Shown here piece after piece: positions 23,981 to 35,850 of a stretch of DNA of 64,000 nucleotides; the stretch's first letter is position 1, and each line of letters begins with the position of its first letter. A program made the translations under genes and the position numbers. The stretch covers positions 111,681,001 through 111,745,000 of the forward strand of contig CM032233.1 of assembly GCA_019009955.1 (NCBI GenBank). The letters run 5' to 3'. Below the pieces are notes generated by a model that saw only the letters and a list, made by a program, of their open reading frames with translations, had not been told where the DNA came from and ran no database searches. Origin of the DNA: Riptortus pedestris (lineage: Eukaryota; Arthropoda; Insecta; Hemiptera; Alydidae).

Positions 23981-26900
23981 CTATATAGAAAAAACGATAT
24001 TGAAGTTGCTATGAAAAAAATATTAGGTGAACATTTATTTTGTTACATTTGATAATTAACTGCATAATTTGGATGGATTAATTAGTTAGTAGTTGGAAAC
24101 AAAATACTGTAAAGTAACACAAATCATTATTTAAAAATTGTAAGAATTCAAATTACAGACCATCCAATAATACTCTCTTAAGCCAATGTATTTCCAATAT
24201 ACTAAAAATGTCTTAATATAGCTGTCATCACTTTCATATTTCATTTTAAAAATTGTGCATTTTAAATGTCTGCTGAAATACATGCATGTGTGTTTGCATT
24301 TTCACTAGTAATTCTATGTTCCATGACCAATATAAAATGGAATTATGTCCAAAAATTCTTGTATTCAATTAGTCATAACTGCTCCTTTTTCACAAATACA
24401 TTTATTGTTTTAAGATACTATTTAGTAAAGTCTTATAAAATTCTGAAAAAAAAAAAAGAAGTTTTTATTAACGCTTTAGAGAAATTGATAACATTAATGA
24501 TAATTGTAACATACTATAGATTTTCAAAGAATAATGTATTAGAGCAAGTTTGAAAAAATTAAATAATAAATTTATTAGTCACTTGTAACACAATTTTAAA
24601 TGTATGTATAGTAAGCTGTTTTAAAATAAGAAAAAACAATTTTTTTTGTCCATTGAAATGGAGTACTTCTTGTGCACTCTCCTGTAGGCTTCTAAACAAA
24701 TCTTCATGCTGCTGCAATTGATGCTTTTGAGTAACAATAAGAAAAGAAAACCACAAGAAAGTGGAATATATGTTTTTTTTTCTCTTAACATTTAGGTATA
24801 TGTATTTCAAAATGTATTTATTTTAACTTTCAATATCATCAAAAAGCATACTAACTGCTTCATGTGAACTAGACTTTTATTTTTAGAAGTATCTTATATA
24901 AATATGTATAATACTATATACATATGAGTTAATTTTTAATTAGATGTACTACTATTTTTAACTTAGTATAGGTTCACTACTTTTTGTATAGATAATTATG
25001 GTTATGAATTTTGATATAATTGAAAGTTTCTATAACTTTTTTTCTTTTTAAATATGTAGTAGCTTTTCTTTTCTTTTTAACCTCTAAATATTTCACATCC
25101 CAATTAGAACAAATTATAATGCATTTATGCTTATATAAACACATTCTATTGTGTAGAAATAATTTGTTCCAAGGGACTCTATAACAGTAAACTAATATAT
25201 ACTTTCTGTCTCTCTTTATAGGCGTAGACAATCAGAAAAGTAAGTTATACCCGGATTTTGTGCATGAGGCATGGTATATTGTTAATAATTACATTTTATC
25301 TTGTTTTATTTACAATATTGAAGTTATTTCCTCATGTTTTACTCTTTCTAAAATTACTCAATTGCTTTTAATATGTCTATATTTTATAATATAAATCATA
25401 GAATGCTGATTAGCTGTAGAATAATTGTCCATATTAACAATGATGAAAGACATAACGATAATCATTTTATAAAGATACATAATGATCTATGTAATGATTG
25501 CCAAGCTTCATACTTTTTATTTTATTATTTTTTTTTTTAAAGAAAAATTTTCTATAAAGTAAGATCATTCATTAAAACCTTAAAAGTGCATGTTTTTGTG
25601 TTTTTATCATTTTTTTTGTACATAATCATTTTGGTGAAATATACCTAAAATGTATTTTTTTTAATTTTTGAAACATTTTTTTTTATTTGTGTAATTTAAA
25701 CTAATGCATTCCATGAACTGAAAAGACATATTCATTTACTTATCTTGCATTTTTATGTTTTTATACATGATTTTTTTTACATTTTATTTTGAATTTTTAA
25801 AAAATATTTATATGAATACCTATATACTTTTTTTAATGCCAGCATACTACAATAAAAGAATAGTTTTGGAATAAGTTGAGTAATTAAAAATACCTAAAAC
25901 TTGTTAATAAATATTAATTTTTGAAATGCTATTTTAATTTCATATATTAATTTTAATTATATGTTGAAAATTTTAGGGGCGATGGAGATCCAGAGTTTGT
26001 CAAGGTATTAGAAACTGATATAATTTTTAAAATAACAAATATTTCATCTATATAATAATGAATTTATTTTTCTTCATTAATTTCATATTCCTCTGTTTTA
26101 GCGCCAAGAAGCCAAAACCTCAGCCTTAGATGAGCAATTGAAAGATTACATCGCAGAATGGAGAAAACAGAGAGCAAGAGAAGAGGAGGACCTCAAGCGC
26201 CTCAAGGAAAAGCAAGCCAAGAGGAAGGTAAGGAAAATTATCAAAACACTTTATATAAATTCCAGTAAATTATTCTTATCAGTTTATTGACACTATAATT
26301 TCTAAAGGTAATGAGAGCAGAAGAAGAAAAGAAAATGGCTGAAAGAAAGAAGCAAGAAGAAGAAAGGAGAGTCAGGGAAGCTGAAGAAAAGAAACAAAGG
26401 GACATTGAGGAGAAAAGACGCAGGCTTGAGGAAGCTGAAAAAAAAAGGCAGGCTATGATGCAAGCTCTTAAGGTATTAGTTTTGTTTATGTTCATCATTT
26501 TTTTTAGATTTCTGTAATTAGTTTTATTTGTAATTATTGTAACACCATTATTATATTTTTTTTAGGATCAAAGCAAAAGCAAGGGTCCAAACTTCACAAT
26601 CAGCAAACGAGATGCCGGAGTAAGTGTACAGCAACAGAGTCATTTTTTGTAGTATATATTAAAAACAAATGGTTTAAATTTGTTTGATATTTGTAGTTAA
26701 ATTTGTCATCAGCCCAATTGGAAAGGAACAAGACTAAGGAACAACTTGAAGAAGAAAAACGTATCTCCCTTAGTATTAGGATTAAGCCTTTGAACATTGA
26801 GAACTTGAACATTGACAGGCTTCGCCTAAAAGCTCAAGAGCTTTGGGATTGTATTGTAAAACTTGAAACTGAAAAGTACGACTTGGAAGAGAGGCAAAAA

Positions 26901-28037
26901 CGTCAAGACTATGATGTAAGCTTTGATTTAATTCATGCTTAGAGAAATTTGAAATTTCTAAGTATAAAAACAAACTATTTTTTTTTTAACAGCTTAAAGA
27001 ACTCAAAGAAAGGCAAAAACAACAGTTAAGGCACAAGGCTCTAAAGAAGGGGTTGGACCCTGAGTAAGTATCATTCATTTAAATTAATATTCTCTATAAT
27101 TTTAAATTTTACAGATAGGAAAAGGTTAACCAACTTTTTATATTTTATTTCTAAATTTTTTCTTTTATTATTATTCAATTGTTCAATACTATAATTTTCT
27201 TAAATATATAACATTTCAATTAGTTAATTACCTATTTATTTTCCAAGTATCAAAATTATATTCATTTCGATAAAAATTAATTACCTTTAAAATTATTGTG
27301 TACATATTTTTTTAGAAAATATTTCTTTATAAATAAATACATCTGGCAAATAACTACATGCCCACTCTTAGAAATTAAAAGCTTGATAAAAATGCTTTAA
27401 AAAAATATAGTCTCCATTACTTTAATTTTATTTTATTTAGTACTAATAACAGGTTATTTTTTTTAGGGCTTTGACTGGTAAATACCCAGTAAGTATATTT
27501 ATCATTATTAATAACTATTAATGAAGATTTTAATATTTTTTAAGTGATATATTAATTTCCAATTAATAATGGAAAACATTGTTGAGAATTTCAATATTTA
27601 TTGTTTGTTAAATGAAGAAATGTATTTTATTCTCTTTAAATTTATAGAAAACTATATTTTTATTTTTAACTCAATTACCTTTATAACTACCCCAAAAAGT
27701 AATTTTAACATTTAAAGTTATGAATCTTCATAGTTATGGTTAGTTCTTTGCATGGATTCATAGTCTTCTCAAGTCAAAATGATAAATATAATTTAGAAAG
27801 TATAAATATAAGAACTAACAAAAAGAAGATATAACTAGATCTTTTTAAACAATAAGATATTTCATTGTGATTTTTTTTTTAAAAATAATATAAATATTTT
27901 AGCCAAAAATCCAAGTTGCTTCCAAATATGAACGGCGTGTAGACACAAGGTCGTATGATGACAAGAAGAAACTCTTTGAAGGCGTAAGTGTTTTATTTCC
28001 TATTTTTACATAAACTTATACGTGTTTGTGTGTGTGA

Positions 28038-28083
<46 letters not shown>

Positions 28084-29161
28084 ACACACATTTTTTTAAG
28101 TATCTCAGAAATATAGGATAATGTGAAATTAGAAGTCATCCATAGGAACCTGATTATTAATTTTAAAATAATATTAGCTCCCAAATCCCAAATTAAACTG
28201 AATAGAGTATTGTTAATTTCAAGATGTATTAAGGTTCCTTAATGAATCCTATGCCCCAGTCATCTATGGCAATTGAAAAAAGTACTAGCCATTAAACACT
28301 GCTGGCAGAAGAGTTTACTTGAGGATTATATTTAAAAATTGTAGGGATCTCCTACAATCTAAGCTAATATTAATATGTTAAAATAGAAATTATTGGGAGG
28401 ATAAGTGAAGTTGCCTACCTAAATTAAATGTGGGAGACATTATCAATCCAATTAGTAATGAATCAAAAGGAAAAATGTTTAAAGTACATGAAGAGCCGAA
28501 GAGTTGTTCTGAATTGAATTTTATATGTTTTTATTGTTGTTCAGCCTTCAAAACCGTGAATACAATTTATTTTTAGACTAGAAGGACCATGTCTTATCTA
28601 TATTAGAGAAGATATGGCAACTAACGTAATGAACAAAGAAAATTCATGACATAATTTTTTTTTTTGGATGGGGGAGTTGTCACTTTTAAACTATAAAATA
28701 TACTATTGTCATACCTCTCGGTGGAGACCGTCGTCACTGGCTGATGGTCGAGTACCGCTGGCAAGCACTTTCGATGCGATGGCATCATCTTCAAGCCTGT
28801 TGATAGTTGTACTGATAGTTGTAGTACAACTATCAACAGGCTTGAAGATGATGCCATCGCATCGAAAGCGCTTGCCAGCGGTACTCAACCATCAGCCAGT
28901 GACGACGGTCTCCACCGAGAGGTATGACAATAGTATCATTTATATTGGCGGTTCTAACCCTTTATTTGAATTATAAAATATACCTTTGGATGCATGAAGT
29001 ACATTTTAATGGCAACTAGTAGTATATTCATATTATAGGATTCTCTGATGAATTTTCAAATTATGCATCAGATTAATATTATTCACTACAATACTTTGAT
29101 TTCATTAATGATTAAAGAAATATAGTAACATTTTATGAAAATTAAGGTAAATTAATTTATA

Positions 29162-29209
<48 letters not shown>

Positions 29210-32200
29210 ATGAGTTAACAAAACAAAAAGGAACAAAAAAAATTGCAACCCATCTATAATGTTTATAATAGCAACTATTGTATAAAATTACTCAGATTTA
29301 TTTAGTCCCCTATCGTTTTCACCAGAATTATGCAATGAATTTCACATATTTTTGTATTATCTGACTCAACAGTTCAATACAAATTGTATACAGAAGGGAA
29401 ATCAGAACCGTTGTTTTTTTATTATTTCAAAGTAATCGGAAATAGTCATGCATTGGGAAAACCAGACCAGAAAAAACAAAACTGATGACTTGAATTATTC
29501 AAAGTCCCCTTGTTGTCTTAATTCTCCAGATATAGAAAACAGGCAGTTCTAATGACATCATCACTATTAAATGATTGTTTGTTGTACAATCTTTGTGATG
29601 AAAGACCTGTTATTTGCCAATCTGGGTAATACGAAGAAATAAAATTGCTACTGATTGGTCACTTAATGCTTAAAATAGTTAAATTTTTGAAATGTTCTGT
29701 CCATATTAGGAGCCATTTCTGAAAATAACAACTAGATTTGTTTTTAAACCAGTACTAATAGGAAATTCATTAAATGGAATATTTAGTGGTTGTTTTTAAA
29801 ATTGTTATTTAAATGAAAATCTTTGACTCAATAACCCAAGGACCAAGCTCTGCAAACTGTTATATCAAATAAAATAAATCATTATAAATAATGGTTGAAA
29901 TATGTATGAAAGTACACACCTCCAAGTGTATGTAGAAGTACGAGTTTATGCATGTATGACATTTATGCATATTAAATTATGATTATTTTTTTAGCAATAT
30001 TCTTTCAAAGTATTCATTCATAAAATTCAGATTTTAAATATCTCATAAAAATATATGTATTTACACAATTCTCGTTTTTAATGTATATTCCAGATTGGCA
30101 ATATGTTTAATTTCTGAAATTCATATTACATATTATGAGTACACTTCATCCCAATAACATCTTAGTTAAATGCTGTTATTGCAATTAGTTTGAACAAATT
30201 ATAATAAAATATGCATACATTCAAAATACCCAAAATAATTCTCAGAATGAATCCCATAATTTTGAATTATTTTTATCTCATATCTTTATGAAAGAAAACG
30301 TTGTTCATATTGCCATATGTATGATAATTCATAAATATGCAATAAGGTGTATATTTCTAATTATTGTAGAATATTAATTTAATAAAATGTATATTTTGTT
30401 CAATGTAATAATATGCAGGTAATCCCTTGAACTTTTAAACTGAAGATTGCAAACCTAGAATTTGAAAACAATGACATTTTCCAAAATAACTAAACATTTA
30501 GTAATTTTAACATGTAACAACATAAAGAATTTCATAAATTAAGAATGCCAATGTGGAAAGAAGTTTAAATTTTAAAATAATCATTTTAATAAAGTGAATA
30601 TTTAAATGATGTAATAGGGATGGGAAACCTTGACAGCTGAAGAATTAGAAAAAGTATGGAAGTCTAGATATGAACAATTTACTAAGCGAAAACATGGTGA
30701 GTATTTAATGAGAATGGATGTGTAGCTCAAATACATCTTGGTATCAGAGTGTCCCTTCGAAGTGCATCTTGACCTTGCACTATACCTAGAAGTTTCCTAA
30801 TTTTTTTTTGTATAGAAGTTTGCATATGTTCTCCTAATTTTTTAGCTACCAAACACGCATTTTGTATACCTATTTTTTAATACCTTACACTTGCTGTGAT
30901 TCCTGGTTGGATTTTAAAATCACTTGTTTGACAACAGTTTGTGAGCTTTTAAGCATGTTACACAGGGTTTGGTGGAGCAGAACAAGGAGATCATTGAAAA
31001 ACAATGGATGGAAAAGTGTGATCAGTTTGGCAGCCGTCCACAAAGTAAGTAGTAACCATTAATGAACATTCATTTTACACAACATTATTATACTTTAAAA
31101 TACCACAATTAAACATTTATTATTATCTTTAAATTCAAATCAATAAACAACATATCTTGCAAAACAAAATATTATACAAATCTTGAACTTAAAACAAAGT
31201 AAAAAATTGGAGTAATTTAAAACCTTTTTTTTTTTTTTTTTTTTTGACAAAAAAAAAATGAAATTGTTCTACTAATTAAAAATTAGTAAGATGCCTTTTG
31301 TGTCAATCTACATAAATTTATATTAGAAAAAATGAAAATTAATTTTTGCACTATCATATTCCAAACCAAGCATTTTTGTTATTCTATTCTAGAGAAGAGG
31401 AATTAACTTTAATTTATTGATATACTTTAAAATATGCATTTGTAATAAAATGATACACTGTTTAAAAATTCAACTTTTAATAAATGGACAATGCCAGAAA
31501 AAAAAATCACAACTGCCCATAACCAGACAATTCATGTTTTAAAAGAGCAATATTTTTTTTTATTATATTTATATTTTATTTAATTTCTTATATATTTTAT
31601 ATTTTTCTTACACAAAGATGATATTTAATTACATAAAGTCACAATTCACAAAAATTTGGTCTTGTGTTACAGTTATATACATATAGTTAAAAATCCCTTG
31701 AACAAAGTAAGAAAATAAAATATTTTTATTTATATCCCTCCCCCCTCTGAAAAACCACAAACAAAAACATATAGCTTACTATAAGTTGGAAACAATATAG
31801 ATCCACTTGAAACATACAGTGCAATTAGAGTTAACGGTAAGTTGCCGAGTAGAGGGAAATGTGAATTGGAGGGATACTTTTGGGCAAGGAGGAATGAAAT
31901 CTCTCCATCCATTGTGCAAAAGTAAATCGTAAAAGTAGTCCTGAGTATCAAATACTATTAAAAAATGCTAATGAGTGACAGGTGCTTTCTTATAGTGGGA
32001 AAGAGCCAACCTTCATTTGGGCCGCCATAGTTGTCCATAATAGAATAGGAACAGCAATTTATTGAAGTTTAGACCAGAATTCATGGTCATTAAAAATTTT
32101 AATTATTTTCAGTTTGAGATAACAATGTTTTTTGCAACTGTTGGAAGTCTAACACAGGTATCATGGAAACCTAGTACAGTACTCAACTTGTGAGCTACAG

Positions 32201-35200
32201 GCACAGCTACTGACTGACCTGTACATAGAATGTTTCTCTAAAAGCCAAACTCGAAAAAAAAATAAATAAATAAATAATACTCCTCTATCTCATAGGCTGA
32301 GTGCTGGTCTAGATATCCAGGTTCGTGAACCAATTGGTGAAAATAATTTTTCTCTCAAATTGAAAATAATTAAGTTATTAATTGTTTACTGACATTGTAT
32401 TCTTTTCTTTTAAAGAAAAGAGCAAATTACAATTTTTACACTTGCTAAGAGTATCCTACATTAAGCCATTAATTGGCAATTATTGTCACGCTTCACTATA
32501 TCAAAGTGGGGTGTATTGTATGGATTGGCTTCGTGAGAGACATTTTTAGCCGTGCCAGTAGCTAAGAGTTGAATACAGGAAAAATAGAATACTGGGGTTA
32601 GACTCACGATAGGTGCAAAAAATGTTTCTCTCAAATTAAAAAAAAATTATATTATTAATTAGAATAGTAGCATAAAATTAAGTGTACCGAGAGGATGTCA
32701 ATTCAATCAGTTTAAATAATGGAATTGAAAGCTAATATTCTATGTTTGATATTAGTTAATTTTGTTCCCCTGAATTCCTAGAACCTATAAGAATGATAAA
32801 GAAAATTAATAGTAGACAATTCAAAATGAAATTAGGTAAACATGGGTCTTTATCCAGTAAGGCATCCAATTATAGAAGTTATACTCTCATTCATCATCAT
32901 CATCATCAAACAAAAACTTTCATGCCATGATTGCATTTATTTTACATGGATGTACCAGTAAAATAAAACTATTCAAGAGTAAATAAGAAATCAAAGTTTT
33001 TGAATTACATTTCAAGTGTCTCCAATAGTATTTATTAGAATATATTATGCATTTCATTATCCATTCTATTAAACAACACATTCATGTTTTAATTGTAGAA
33101 ACTGTAATATAAAAATTTTCATATAATTAACCATTGTAGCATGTATGTTTATTACCTGGAAAGCATGATTAGTTTATTCTCAAAACAAAGTGTACATATT
33201 TGTTGTTTTTCCAATATATATCCACAGATAACATTTTTTTTTATTTTTGAACTCCAGTGGTGGCATGATATATTTGTTATAGGTTTATGAATACATCAAT
33301 GGCTTGTAAATAACGCATTATTATAATTATTATTATACAAATTCTAGGAAATTGTTTTTTTTTTTTTTTAACCGCAATAGAGAGCTGTATAGTATAAAAA
33401 TCACTACATCAGATGAAATCTTATTCAAATGATGATAAAGTCCAAAGAAGGAGTAAACCCAGTTATAGAAATGGTTGTAAGTATACATGAAATTGAGATC
33501 TGTGAATACATGATGTAGAAATTATTTTATTTGCTGATGAGAAATACGTGAACTGTAAACTAGAAATTGTATTACGAATTAGTGTATCTCATTCCTTATT
33601 TGTCATTTTTATAGGGTAGGTAAATTATAGATTTTTATTTTCATTTACATATTATAATAATTAATATTATTAAGGATTTTGCAACAGTGATTGAGAAATT
33701 TATATATCAAATATTTTAACTTTTTAAAATCTTATTATTTTATTCTTACTAGTCTGTATACATTTTTTTAATGTAAAAGTTTTGAGCAAGTTTTAGCAAT
33801 AACAATATTTTAACTTTTAATGATGGTGTATAAGCTTTAAAATATTGTTGAAATATTGAAATTTTTTTAACAATATTTTATTGACAAATACTGTAATATT
33901 GCTTCTTATTTGGTTCAATTATTTAGCATATAACTCAATGCTCTATAAAAAATATGCATTAAATCAAAAATATAGAATGTAACACAGAAGGACTATGATA
34001 GTATGAAACTCAATGATCTCCAAATATAACCTAATGACATTAATAGCAATGAAGAAAACTTCCCAATGTTATTTAAAGGCTGTATAACATAACCAACCTT
34101 AAGATATTACTAGTGGTAAGGATTAATTTATAATTTTTTTTAGTAATCATTCGAAATTTAAAGTGTTTTTACTTTAGATTTTTAGAGACTTGTCATCGTC
34201 AAAACTGATGCTCACAAAATTTCAAATACCAGTAATAATCTTTGTATACTTTAAATAACCTGCTTTAAGGTGTCATAGTTGCACCTGCCCCTTACATAAG
34301 TTAAATTTGTATCCTCAATGTTTTAAAATAATTGAATTAAAAGATATATGAGCATTAGTGAGCACTATTAATTTTATGCATTAATACATTTATATAAAGT
34401 TTTTAAACATATTCATAGATATAGTGGTCACTTACAATTTGGTCCTTTATTGATTATATTAATTTTCTAAATCTGATTGGTTCCCTTCTGCAATATGAAA
34501 AAAAAAATCCTATAGTTTATTGTAAGAATTTGTTAGCATACATATGTATATATAATTTTTAGAGCAATCAATTCACTATTTCAGGTATGTTTTTTAAAAT
34601 TCTTTTTATTGTAACATGTATGGAAAATCCAAATTTCATGAAAACAAAGATGAAATATGATTGAGGTATCATATCAGCTCTCTATCTTCTCGGGTATAAT
34701 TTACGTAACAACCTTAAACGTTTTCAGGAAGTTCAGAGATATAAAGCCTACTATAACTTACACATACTTAGTCCTAGTCATGTAATGAATGAGTGAGAAA
34801 CTGATAAAAACACTAGTACATTTTCTTGTATTCCAGAATTTTAGTCTTGTTCTATTCTATAGACAAAATAATTAATCCTACCATTGATGTGAAAATACAA
34901 CCCTCCTCAAATTTCAGTTCTAATTTTTGTTCCGATAAATTTTAATCCACTTTTCTCTTCTATTTAAAAATAAAAAAATAATTTAATTTGATTAATAGAA
35001 AATGCAATAATAACTATAAGTCATACAAAATCCTATAGATAGGCTACATAGAAGCCAAATGAAATTTTTAGATCTGAAATTTTTTACCAACTGAATGTTT
35101 AGTTTAAAGTAAACATTATTGATGTTTTAATATTCTATTGTTATTTTAGCCAAGTTGCCTAAGTGGTTTGGTGAGAGGCCTGGCAAGAAGAAGGATGGCC

Positions 35201-35373
35201 CAGAAAGCCCAGAGGAGGAAGAGGTAAAACCGGCCGATGACGATGTAGAGCCAGTTTACGCCGAGGAAGAGGAAGAGGAAGGAGAGGAAGGTGAGGAAGA
35301 AGGAGAGGAAGAGGAAGAAGAAGGAGAGGAAGAGGAAGAAGAGGAAGAAGAAGAGGAGGAAGAGGAGGAATAA
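22152..35373 (+). CDS. TnT: Troponin T, complete (14 spliced coding exons plus one alternative)
   Basis: Tropomyosin-binding subunit of the troponin complex on muscle thin filaments, linking troponin to tropomyosin in calcium control of contraction. Joining 22152-22171, 22335-22352, 22523-22555, 25222-25239, 25977-26004, 26102-26227, 26308-26472, 26566-26619, 26697-26915, 26993-27063, 27467-27488, 27903-27983, 30618-30696 and 35150-35373 gives 385 codons plus a stop. All junctions are GT-AG and frames fit throughout. Visible: acidic N-terminus, GDPEFVKRQ near residue 33, Lys/Glu-rich coiled-coil from about 40 to 136, GPNFTISKRDAG, the troponin-I/C interacting region with DLEERQKRQDYDLKELKER (about 215-233), KKGLDPEALTGKYPPKIQVA, KLPKWFGERPGKK and a C-terminal Glu/Gly tail. 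The length and tail match arthropod TnT (upheld in flies). A non-coding 5' exon must lie upstream because exon 1 starts after an acceptor at 22128. Confidence 0.96.
22335..22352 (+). CDS. TnT: TnT micro-exon a (18 nt)
   Basis: Codes ESEEET-type residues between a TTTCAG acceptor and a GTAAGT donor. Phase is the same on both sides, so skipping it keeps the frame. Confidence 0.8.
22523..22555 (+). CDS. TnT: TnT micro-exon b (33 nt)
   Basis: Codes VPEPEPQKKT plus split codons, between acceptor AAAG (22519-22522) and donor GTAAGT. It is symmetric in phase. The acceptor lacks a strong pyrimidine tract immediately before it, so inclusion may be regulated. Confidence 0.75.
23928..23977 (+). repeat. 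(TA)n microsatellite in TnT intron
   Basis: An uninterrupted AT dinucleotide array in the intron between micro-exons b and c, without hairpin-family flanks. Confidence 0.9.
25222..25239 (+). CDS. TnT: TnT micro-exon c (18 nt)
   Basis: Acceptor TTTATAG and donor GTAAGT flank codons RRQSE plus split codons. It lies 2.7 kb after the previous exon and is also frame-neutral. It is the least certain of the cassettes because of its size, but it fits perfectly in frame. Confidence 0.7.
25977..26004 (+). CDS. TnT: TnT exon, GDPEF segment
   Basis: Codes GDGDPEFVK after the acceptor ATTTTAG, with donor GTATTA. GDPEF is the first strongly conserved TnT motif and marks the end of the variable N-terminus. 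Confidence 0.9.
26102..26227 (+). CDS. TnT: TnT exon, start of tropomyosin-binding coiled coil
   Basis: 42 codons, phase 0 to 0, from RQEAKTSALDEQLKDYIAEW to KEKQAKRK, with donor GTAAGG. This conserved block begins the tropomyosin-binding helix. Confidence 0.95.
26308..26472 (+). CDS. TnT: TnT exon, central charged helix
   Basis: 55 codons, phase 0 to 0, beginning VMRAEEEKKMAERKKQEEER and ending MMQALK before GTATTA. It is a highly charged coiled coil. Antisense Ser/Phe-rich ORFs over it are shadows. Confidence 0.95.
26566..26619 (+). CDS. TnT: TnT exon, GPNFTI segment
   Basis: 18 codons DQSKSKGPNFTISKRDAG between TTTTAG and GTAAGT, phase 0 to 0. GPNFTI is strongly conserved in arthropod TnT. 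Confidence 0.95.
26697..26915 (+). CDS. TnT: TnT exon, T2-region helices
   Basis: 73 codons from LNLSSAQLERNKTKEQLEEE through ISLSIRIKPL to EERQKRQDYD, with donor GTAAGC. It contains the helix that pairs with troponin I in the core complex. Confidence 0.95.
26993..27063 (+). CDS. TnT: TnT exon, LKELKERQKQQ segment
   Basis: 71 nt, ending after two bases of a Glu codon (GGLDPE-type join, here KKGLDPE). Acceptor AACAG, donor GTAAGT. Confidence 0.95.
27467..27488 (+). CDS. TnT: TnT exon, 22 nt (ALTGKYP)
   Basis: Very small constitutive exon completing the Glu codon and coding ALTGKYP, between TTTTAG and GTAAGT. Skipping it would break the frame, so it should be constitutive. Confidence 0.92.
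27903..27983 (+). CDS. TnT: TnT exon, PKIQVASKYERR segment
   Basis: 27 codons ending KKKLFEG, phase 0 to 0. It is the common exon immediately upstream of the alternative pair. The 2.6-kb intron that follows holds a large foldback repeat. Confidence 0.95.
28039..28081 (+). repeat. (TA)n microsatellite in TnT intron
   Basis: A TA array flanked by short TG and CA runs, just after the exon ending at 27983. Confidence 0.9.
28700..28936. repeat. Near-perfect foldback (114-bp arms) in TnT intron
   Basis: Arms 28700-28813 and 28823-28936 are reverse complements with only two mismatches (C/T near 28748 and A/G near 28765) and a 9-nt spacer. The structure is more GC-rich than the surrounding intron and is flanked by a 12-bp direct repeat TATAAAATATAC (28692-28703 and 28972-28983) that may be a target duplication. 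In the pre-mRNA it would form a very long stem. Overlapping ORFs on both strands are mirror images of each other. It is either a foldback transposon or a hairpin-RNA source. Confidence 0.85.
29160..29206 (+). repeat. (TA)n microsatellite in TnT intron
   Basis: A TA array in the 2.6-kb intron before the alternative exons. Confidence 0.9.
30618..30696 (+). CDS. TnT: TnT alternative exon A (79 nt)
   Basis: Codes GWETLTAEELEKVWKSRYEQ and then FTKRKH, ending on one base of the next codon. Acceptor AATAG, donor GTGAGT. It has the same length and phases as exon B 269 bp downstream, and the two share EK..W and a QF..R pattern. Using both would break the frame (79 is not a multiple of 3), so they are expected to be mutually exclusive. 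Confidence 0.92.
30966..31044 (+). CDS. TnT: TnT alternative exon B (79 nt)
   Basis: Acceptor TTACACAG, donor GTAAGT. Read in phase 0 it codes GLVEQNKEIIEKQWMEKCDQ then FGSRPQ with no stop, ending on one base that joins exon 14 as an ACC codon. Its length is identical to exon A and its residues align at EK.W and QF..R. Insect TnT genes are known to have a mutually exclusive exon pair at this position. The overlapping ORF in another frame is a shadow. Confidence 0.85.
31045..35149 (+). other. TnT last intron, 4.1 kb
   Basis: AT-rich with homopolymer runs. I see no exon-like, RNA or transposon structure apart from a short CAT repeat near 32894. Confidence 0.5.
35150..35373 (+). CDS. TnT: TnT terminal coding exon with poly-Glu tail
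   Basis: It begins with CC completing the split codon, then KLPKWFGERPGKKKDGPESP, an acidic stretch and a tail of only Glu and Gly, ending TAA at 35371-35373. The tail is coded by an almost pure purine GAGGAA tract. Long acidic C-terminal extensions occur in arthropod TnT and are thought to bind calcium. Confidence 0.95.
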
Positions 35374-35850
35374 ATTATTCAGGTTCATTTCACTACTTAA
35401 CTCCTATTGAACTACAAAAATCTCAAGAAACATATCCATCTTTTTTTTTATAAGTTTCTATTATTTACTGTAAATGAAAGCACAACACATACAGTGATTT
35501 GTAATACATGAATTTGTAAAATGCTGTTTTTAAAACAATCTTCTATATTAGGTCACATTAAGTTTATTGAATGTGTATTGTAACTATAGATATAAATACA
35601 AAAAGATGAGCTGCTGAAAGTTGTGGTACAAAAAGAAATGTATTTATGTAAATAATGTATTTATTATTTCAGGCTTTCAAAAGTGTTAAATGGAAATATG
35701 TGGTTAAACTTTTGGCAATATGAAAAGCAAGTCTATGTACTATAGAATCCTCCATTTTCTTCTTGTCTTCTAATTAAAATAAAATGTTATTTATGGGTCT
35801 TTTATACAGCCTATATCTTCTTTATAATAAACCTTTAACATCAGTGGGAT
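35374..35850 (+). other. TnT: TnT 3' UTR with candidate poly(A) signals
   Basis: AT-rich sequence after the stop. Candidate AATAAA hexamers lie at 35778-35783 and 35826-35831. The transcript end is not otherwise defined. Confidence 0.5.

Noticed and set aside
24559..24810. 83-codon antisense ORF with a Gln-rich segment
   Set aside because: It lies in a troponin T intron and I found no family match or splice context; probably chance.
26241..26498. 85-codon antisense ORF rich in Ser, Phe and Leu
   Set aside because: It is the complement of the Lys/Glu-rich troponin T coiled-coil exon.
28621..28976. Two similar ORFs on opposite strands (MASSSSLLIVV...)
   Set aside because: They are the two arms of the foldback read in opposite directions, not two genes.
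30862..31062. 66-codon + strand ORF
   Set aside because: It reads troponin exon B in the wrong frame and runs through its splice sites.
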